Source of the DNA: Schlegelella_A sp038225015
Lineage (GTDB): Bacteria > Pseudomonadota > Gammaproteobacteria > Burkholderiales > Burkholderiaceae_C
Reading direction: 5' to 3'
DNA: 18,354 bases
Assembly: GCA_038225015.1 (NCBI GenBank)
Contig: JBBRFB010000068.1
Location: forward strand, 1 to 18,354
The stretch's first letter is position 1; each line of letters opens with the position of its first letter. The notes beneath the pieces were generated by a model. It saw nothing but the letters and a program-made list of their open reading frames with translations, was not told where the DNA came from and searched no databases. Position numbers and translations under genes: made by a program. Shown piece by piece: positions 14,711-18,354 of the stretch.

Positions 14711-15519
14711 CTCGGCGGGGCTGAGGCAGGGTGGGAAGCGTCGCGATCCGGTGCGCGATCGGGACGATTTTCGCCCAGCGTCGCGAAGCAGAAGCCCTTT
14801 TCCTTCAGGCCGACGATCAGCGGTTCGAGATCGGCCGGCGCCCAGGGATCCTTGCGCGACCAGATGCCGAGGTGGGCGAGCAGCACGTCGCCCGGCCGGA
14901 TGTCGCGCAGCGCGCGCTCGAGCAGCAGGCGGTTCGGGAAGCGCTCGCTCGACAGCTCGTCACCCAGGAAGCCTGCCGGGCTCCAGCCGACGTGGCGCCA
15001 GCCGCAGCGGCGGGCCGCCGCGAGGAGCGCCGGCGACGTCTTGCCGCCGGGCGCGCGAAAGATCGGCTGCATCGTCGCGCCGGCCATCGCCTTCAGCCGT
15101 GCGGCCGGGCGCGCCAGCTCGGCGCAGTACTCGGCGGCGCTCCAGCGGCGCGTCTTGCCCGCAACTGGCCCGGCGCTCGGCCGCATTCGAAAGCCGCCTG
15201 CCTCGTCGGCGAGCCAGTAGACGTGGTCCCAGGTGTGCGAGCCGAAGGCGTGGCCTTCGGCGGCACGCGCCTTCCACCAGGGCGCCCAGACATCGTCGAG
15301 GCTGCTGCCGCCGTCCCGGGTCTTCTCGTCGGCGAGAAAGAACGTGGCGAGCACGTGCTGGCGCGCCAGCACCTCGGCGACGAGCGGCGCGACGCCCATG
15401 TGCCCGGTATCGAACGTAAGGTACACCGGCCGGTCGCCGGCGGTGTCGCCGCAGGCCGCGGCGGCCGAGAACGTGGCTGCGACTGCCAGCGCGGCGATGA
15501 ACTCAGCGGCGCGGCGCAT
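14707..15519 (-). CDS. Secreted NodB-type polysaccharide deacetylase
   Basis: A 270-residue protein with a signal peptide (about 1-22; a Cys at 23 lacks a good lipobox). The NodB domain shows motif 1 as LTFDTGHMG with Asp37, motif 2 as SHTWDH with His95 and His99, motif 3 as RAPGGK (155-160), and a later LLAHLGIW containing the motif-5 Leu-His region with His between the two hydrophobic runs. Family members remove acetyl groups from chitin-like, peptidoglycan or exopolysaccharide amino sugars with a metal ion. The second Asp of TFDDG, usually a metal ligand, is Thr38, so metal binding may differ. The ATG at 15519 overlaps the end of the beta-propeller gene by 17 bp, and its stop overlaps the sterol-desaturase-like start (ATGA). 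Confidence 0.88.
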   Translation of the reverse strand: MRRAAEFIAALAVAATFSAAAACGDTAGDRPVYLTFDTGHMGVAPLVAEVLARQHVLATFFLADEKTRDGGSSLDDVWAPWWKARAAEGHAFGSHTWDHVYWLADEAGGFRMRPSAGPVAGKTRRWSAAEYCAELARPAARLKAMAGATMQPIFRAPGGKTSPALLAAARRCGWRHVGWSPAGFLGDELSSERFPNRLLLERALRDIRPGDVLLAHLGIWSRKDPWAPADLEPLIVGLKEKGFCFATLGENRPDRAPDRDASHPASAPPR

Positions 15520-16537
15520 GGTCGAGCGTCCAGACGCCGTGCGGCGACCGGCCCACCGCGACCTGGCGCACGACGGACTGGCGCACGGTGTCGATGACGG
15601 TGAGACGCTTCGCCCAGCGCGACGTCACGAGCAGGGTGCGGCCGTCGGCGAGGAAGTCCATGCAGTCGGGGCCGCCCGGCGCGGGGTAGGTCGCCACCAC
15701 GTCGAGCCTGTCGAGATCGATCAGGCTGATCGTGTTGGCGACCCGGTTGCTGACGAAGACCTGGTGGCCGTCGCCGTGCGAACGAAACGCGTGCGCCCCG
15801 GCCGCGGTGTGGATCCGCTTGACGAGACGAGGCATCGACCCGCTCACGTCGTAGACCTCGACGTACTCGTCGCCGGTGAGTGCCACCAGCAGCGTGCGGT
15901 CGTCGGCCGTGAGGAAGACATCGGCCGGGAGCTTGCCGACCGGGACCTTCCATCGTGGCTTCTGGGTCGCGAGATCGACGGCGATCAGCTCGTCGCTGTC
16001 CTGAAGAGACGCGTAGACGACGCTGCTGGCGCTGTCGATCGCCAGATGGCTGGGGGTGCGCGCCGCCGGCACGCGCGCGACCAGCTTCAGCGGCTGCACC
16101 AGGTCGCCAGGCACCCAGCGGTAGATGTCGATGCGGTTCAGGCGGTTCGCAGCGGCGACGAACCATTTCATGTCCGGCGAGAAGCGCAGCTGGTAGGGGT
16201 CGGGAATCCCGGTCACGATGCGCTGGATCTCGCCGCGCACGGGGTCGATGAAGGTGAGCGAGTCGGCCAGCGCGTTGGCGACGATGAGCGACTTCTCGTC
16301 AGGCGTCAGGTAGAGATGGTGCGGTTCCTTGCCGGTCGGCAGGCGGCGCAACTCGACGTACGTCGTCGGGTCGATGACGCTGATCGACGCATCGAGGGAG
16401 TTGAGCACGAAGATCGGGTGCTGCGTGGCCGCGGGAGTCGGCGCCGCCTCGGCATCTGCGCATTCGCTGGCGAGAAGGAAAGCCGGAGCTATCAGGCCGG
16501 CGAGGACGCGGCGAACGCACGAACGGAACGAGCTCAA
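15503..16537 (-). CDS. Secreted YncE/YVTN-type beta-propeller protein
   Basis: About 344 residues with a repeated pattern of roughly 40-45 residues, each unit ending in an IxVIDP- or SLIDLD-type strand (for example ISVIDPTT, LTFIDPVR, ISLIDLDR, LTVIDTVR). This is typical of seven-bladed YVTN propellers, which are usually periplasmic scaffolds or binding proteins. There is no ATG near the N-terminus. I place the start at the TTG at 16537, which gives a clean signal peptide (MSSFRSCVRRVLAGLIAPAF, then LLAS, with cleavage near DAEA). In-frame GTG codons at 16588 and 16654 are alternatives. None has a good Shine-Dalgarno, so the start is uncertain. First gene of the five-gene overlapping operon. 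No enzymatic residues can be assigned. Confidence 0.85.
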   Translation of the reverse strand: MSSFRSCVRRVLAGLIAPAFLLASECADAEAAPTPAATQHPIFVLNSLDASISVIDPTTYVELRRLPTGKEPHHLYLTPDEKSLIVANALADSLTFIDPVRGEIQRIVTGIPDPYQLRFSPDMKWFVAAANRLNRIDIYRWVPGDLVQPLKLVARVPAARTPSHLAIDSASSVVYASLQDSDELIAVDLATQKPRWKVPVGKLPADVFLTADDRTLLVALTGDEYVEVYDVSGSMPRLVKRIHTAAGAHAFRSHGDGHQVFVSNRVANTISLIDLDRLDVVATYPAPGGPDCMDFLADGRTLLVTSRWAKRLTVIDTVRQSVVRQVAVGRSPHGVWTLDHAPRR

Positions 16538-16701
16538 GACCGCTGCCAAAGACCAAACCCAGAGTGTACGGGCGCCGAAGTGGGCCACGAGACGGTGGCG
16601 CGGGCACGGGCCGGCGCGGACGGCATGCCAATTTCTAACGGATTCGCGGCGCACGGCGCTGCGGCGGCGTCGATGGTCCCCACGCCGGCCGGGGCGCTGC
16701 C

Positions 16702-16707
16702 TAGAAT
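16702..16707 (+). promoter_or_regulatory. Candidate -10 box of the diguanylate cyclase gene
   Basis: TAGAAT matches the -10 consensus TATAAT at five of six positions. It lies 6 bp before the GTG start, so RNA would begin at or next to the start codon. No Shine-Dalgarno is present in between, consistent with a leaderless message. No clear -35 box is seen at the right distance. Confidence 0.45.
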
Positions 16708-16713
16708 TTCGCC

Positions 16714-17979
16714 GTGCACGATCACCTGTCTACGTTCCTGTTTGCCCTGGCCGGCGTTCTCTTCATCGCCAGCGCCGCGGCCACCTCCCTCAGCTTTCGC
16801 CAGCGCTCGCGCCGCGGCGCTTCCTGGTGGCTGGCGGCCAACGGCATGCTCGTCGCGGCGATCGTGGTCGAAGGCCTCGTCGACAGCTTCTCCACCGCCG
16901 TGCCGCTGGCAGCGCTACTGGCCGTTCAGTGGCCGGTCATGACGCTGGCCGGCCTGCGTCATTTCTTCGCCCGCGGCGGCAGCGCCGTGCCGCCCTGGGC
17001 CGACTGGGCGGCACTGACGCTCGCCGCCGTCGCCATCATCGGCACCTGGGTCGCTCCGCTCGACCTGGCAACGCCCGAGCAGGTGCTCGCGCTGGCGAGC
17101 CTGGCCCTGACGGTCTACGCTGCGGTCGCGATTCACCGGCTCGACGACGTCACGTCAACGGTCGCCCTGAAGACGCTGGTGGCCGCCCTCGCCGCGAGCG
17201 CGCTGGCGCAGGCGGCCTGGCTGGCTGCGGCGCTCGGCGGCCTGGCCGAGGTCGCGGCGACCCATGTCGCGCTCGGCGCGCTCGGCGCCACGACGGCGCT
17301 CGCTCTCCTCATGACGCAGCTCGCCCTCGTGATGCACCACGAGCGCAACGTCGCTCATCTCCGGGCCTCGCACCGCAAGCTGCGCCATCTCGTCGACGTC
17401 GATCCGCTCACGCGGCTGCCGAACCGCCGCCATTTCCACGAGCTCGCGGAGCGCGCGATCAAGCCGGCGCCGACGGCGGCGACGGTGCTGGTGTTCGACG
17501 TCGAGCGCCTGGCCCACATCAACGAAGTCCTCGGTCACGCCACCGGCGACGAAGCCTTGCGCCAGATCGGCAACGTCCTGCGCGAAACGCTGCGCCGTCG
17601 CGACGTCGCCGGCCGCCTCGGTGGCGACGAATTCGCCGTCGTCCTGCCGCGGACCCGCCGCGAAGACGCCGCGGCCGCCATCGACCGCATCAACGCCCGC
17701 CTCGACGACCGCCAGGTGGCGCCGCGCATCGCCCGCATCAGGCTGCAGGTCGGCTCGGCCCAGGTTCAGGAAGGCGAAGGCATCGCCGACGCGCTGCGGC
17801 GCGCCGAGCTCGCGCTGGCTGCATCACGCCGCGAGCCACCCGTCTCCGAAGGCGAGCGCACGCAGCCCTTGCCCAGGCCAGCGCCCGCGGTGCGCACGCC
17901 AGAGCCCGAGCCGGCCAGGATCTCGGCGTTCGGCGACATCCCCGTCGGCGAAGTCACGCTCGCCTCCGTCCCGGGCTGA
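16714..17979 (+). CDS. Membrane-anchored diguanylate cyclase (GGDEF domain)
   Basis: A 421-residue protein. The N-terminal half (about 5-205) is a string of six or seven hydrophobic helices forming a membrane sensor region of no named family. A short helix (HERNVAHLRASHRKLRHLVD) leads into the GGDEF domain, which opens with DPLTRLPNRRHF (230-241). The active site is intact: FDVERLAHINEVLGHATGDE carries metal and substrate residues, and GGDEF is at 303-307. RRRD at 294-297 stands five residues before it, the RxxD inhibitory site for feedback by c-di-GMP. It should make c-di-GMP from two GTP. The C-terminal tail (about 370-421) is Pro-rich and looks disordered. The GTG at 16714 is supported by the absence of an earlier sensible start; initiation may be leaderless. 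Divergent from the beta-propeller operon. Confidence 0.93.
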   Translation: MHDHLSTFLFALAGVLFIASAAATSLSFRQRSRRGASWWLAANGMLVAAIVVEGLVDSFSTAVPLAALLAVQWPVMTLAGLRHFFARGGSAVPPWADWAALTLAAVAIIGTWVAPLDLATPEQVLALASLALTVYAAVAIHRLDDVTSTVALKTLVAALAASALAQAAWLAAALGGLAEVAATHVALGALGATTALALLMTQLALVMHHERNVAHLRASHRKLRHLVDVDPLTRLPNRRHFHELAERAIKPAPTAATVLVFDVERLAHINEVLGHATGDEALRQIGNVLRETLRRRDVAGRLGGDEFAVVLPRTRREDAAAAIDRINARLDDRQVAPRIARIRLQVGSAQVQEGEGIADALRRAELALAASRREPPVSEGERTQPLPRPAPAVRTPEPEPARISAFGDIPVGEVTLASVPG

Positions 17980-17980
17980 C

Positions 17981-17996
17981 GCGCGCAACGGCGCGC
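17981..17996. terminator. GC-rich hairpin between convergent GGDEF and HAD genes
   Basis: GCGCGC (17981-17986), loop AACG, GCGCGC (17991-17996) form a strong stem directly after the GGDEF stop in a 42-bp convergent gap. No T-tract follows. Its stem sequence is the same as that of the hairpin at the other convergent junction (6960-6974). Function as a terminator is inferred from position. Confidence 0.4.
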
Positions 17997-18021
17997 TCAG
18001 CGCCGGGCGACCAGCGCGCGG

Positions 18022-18354
18022 TCAGCGCGCCAGGCGAAGGATCGGCCAGCCCCGTCGCCCGGCCTCGGCGCGCAGCCGCTCGTCGGGATCGACGACGATC
18101 GCCCGGCCGACTGCCGCGAGCAACGGCAGATCGTTCATCGAGTCGCTGTAGAAGCTCGCCTCGGCCAGCGCCTCGGGCGGCATCGCCTGCCCCGCCAGCC
18201 ACTCGTCCAACCGCTCGCGCTTGCCCTCCCTCATGTTGAGGACGCCGCGGTTGCGGCCGGTGAAGACGCCGGCCTCGAGTTCGAGCTCGGTGGCGATCAG
18301 GTCGGGGATGCCGAGCAGATCGGCGACAGGCTCGGTCAGGAAGCGATTGGTTGC
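18022..18354 (-). CDS. HAD-IB family phosphatase (SerB-like), 5' part cut by window edge
   Basis: The last 110 residues of a haloacid-dehalogenase superfamily hydrolase; the gene begins beyond base 18354. The fragment reads TNRFLTEPVADLLGIP, then IATELELEAGVFTG, GKRERLDEWL (motif III Lys) and SFYSDSMNDLPLL (motif IV acidic residues), followed by VVDPDERLRAEAGRRGWPIL. This order is typical of HAD-IB hydrolases related to phosphoserine phosphatase, often annotated HAD-IB family hydrolase. The catalytic DxDxT motif lies in the missing part. An internal ATG at 18234 would leave out motif III context and is not a likely start. Substrate unknown. Confidence 0.9.
   Translation of the reverse strand, partial: ATNRFLTEPVADLLGIPDLIATELELEAGVFTGRNRGVLNMREGKRERLDEWLAGQAMPPEALAEASFYSDSMNDLPLLAAVGRAIVVDPDERLRAEAGRRGWPILRLAR

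Noticed and set aside
16608..16645. Second sigma-54-like match (TGGCAT with a downstream GC at the right spacing, minus strand) before the beta-propeller gene
   Set aside because: The -12 half is CCGCG, far from TTGCA, and there is no other support. Such partial matches are expected by chance in GC-rich DNA.
1..18354. tRNA or rRNA genes, CRISPR repeats, insertion sequences, phage or integrase genes
   Set aside because: I looked for cloverleaf-like segments, regularly spaced repeats, terminal inverted repeats and transposase or integrase motifs and found none. The window appears to be ordinary chromosome.

Overview
The window looks like a chromosomal segment of a GC-rich betaproteobacterium, possibly Rhodocyclales or a close relative. 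This rests on overall base composition, on the order glnA, DUF4124 gene, ntrB, ntrC, and on the type of methylmalonyl-CoA operon. The taxonomic assignment is inference. I see no insertion sequence, phage gene, CRISPR array, rRNA or tRNA. Almost every base is coding, and the longest gap between genes is about 230 bp.

Left region (1-5810, minus strand): an operon read as methylmalonyl-CoA mutase, meaB (the mutase G-protein chaperone), a small kinase-fold protein, an acyl-CoA carboxyltransferase, and the start of a sodium-pumping decarboxylase beta subunit. Together these could link succinyl-CoA, methylmalonyl-CoA and propionyl-CoA, possibly with Na+ export. The kinase-like protein, translationally coupled to meaB, is the unexplained member.

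Middle region: folA (dihydrofolate reductase) and a DUF4337 membrane protein run on the plus strand from a short divergent promoter region shared with the mutase. They converge on the nitrogen-regulation cluster on the minus strand: glnA (glutamine synthetase), a terminator, a secreted DUF4124 protein, ntrB (sensor kinase) and ntrC (sigma-54 activator). A sigma-54-like promoter and structured DNA lie upstream of glnA.

Right region (12046-16537, minus strand): five tightly overlapping genes in transcription order, namely a secreted beta-propeller, a secreted NodB-type polysaccharide deacetylase, a sterol-desaturase-family membrane protein, an EI24-type membrane protein and a single-domain CinA/MoCF-like protein. 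Three consecutive ATGA overlaps suggest one translationally coupled unit, probably related to the cell envelope, with no function I can name. Divergent from it is a membrane-bound diguanylate cyclase with an intact inhibitory site and an apparently leaderless start. The window ends in the 3' part of a HAD-IB phosphatase gene on the minus strand.

The most interesting points are the kinase-like gene inside the methylmalonyl-CoA operon, the five-gene coupled envelope operon, a dihydrofolate reductase lacking the normally conserved active-site Trp, and the carboxyltransferase/Na+ pump pairing.
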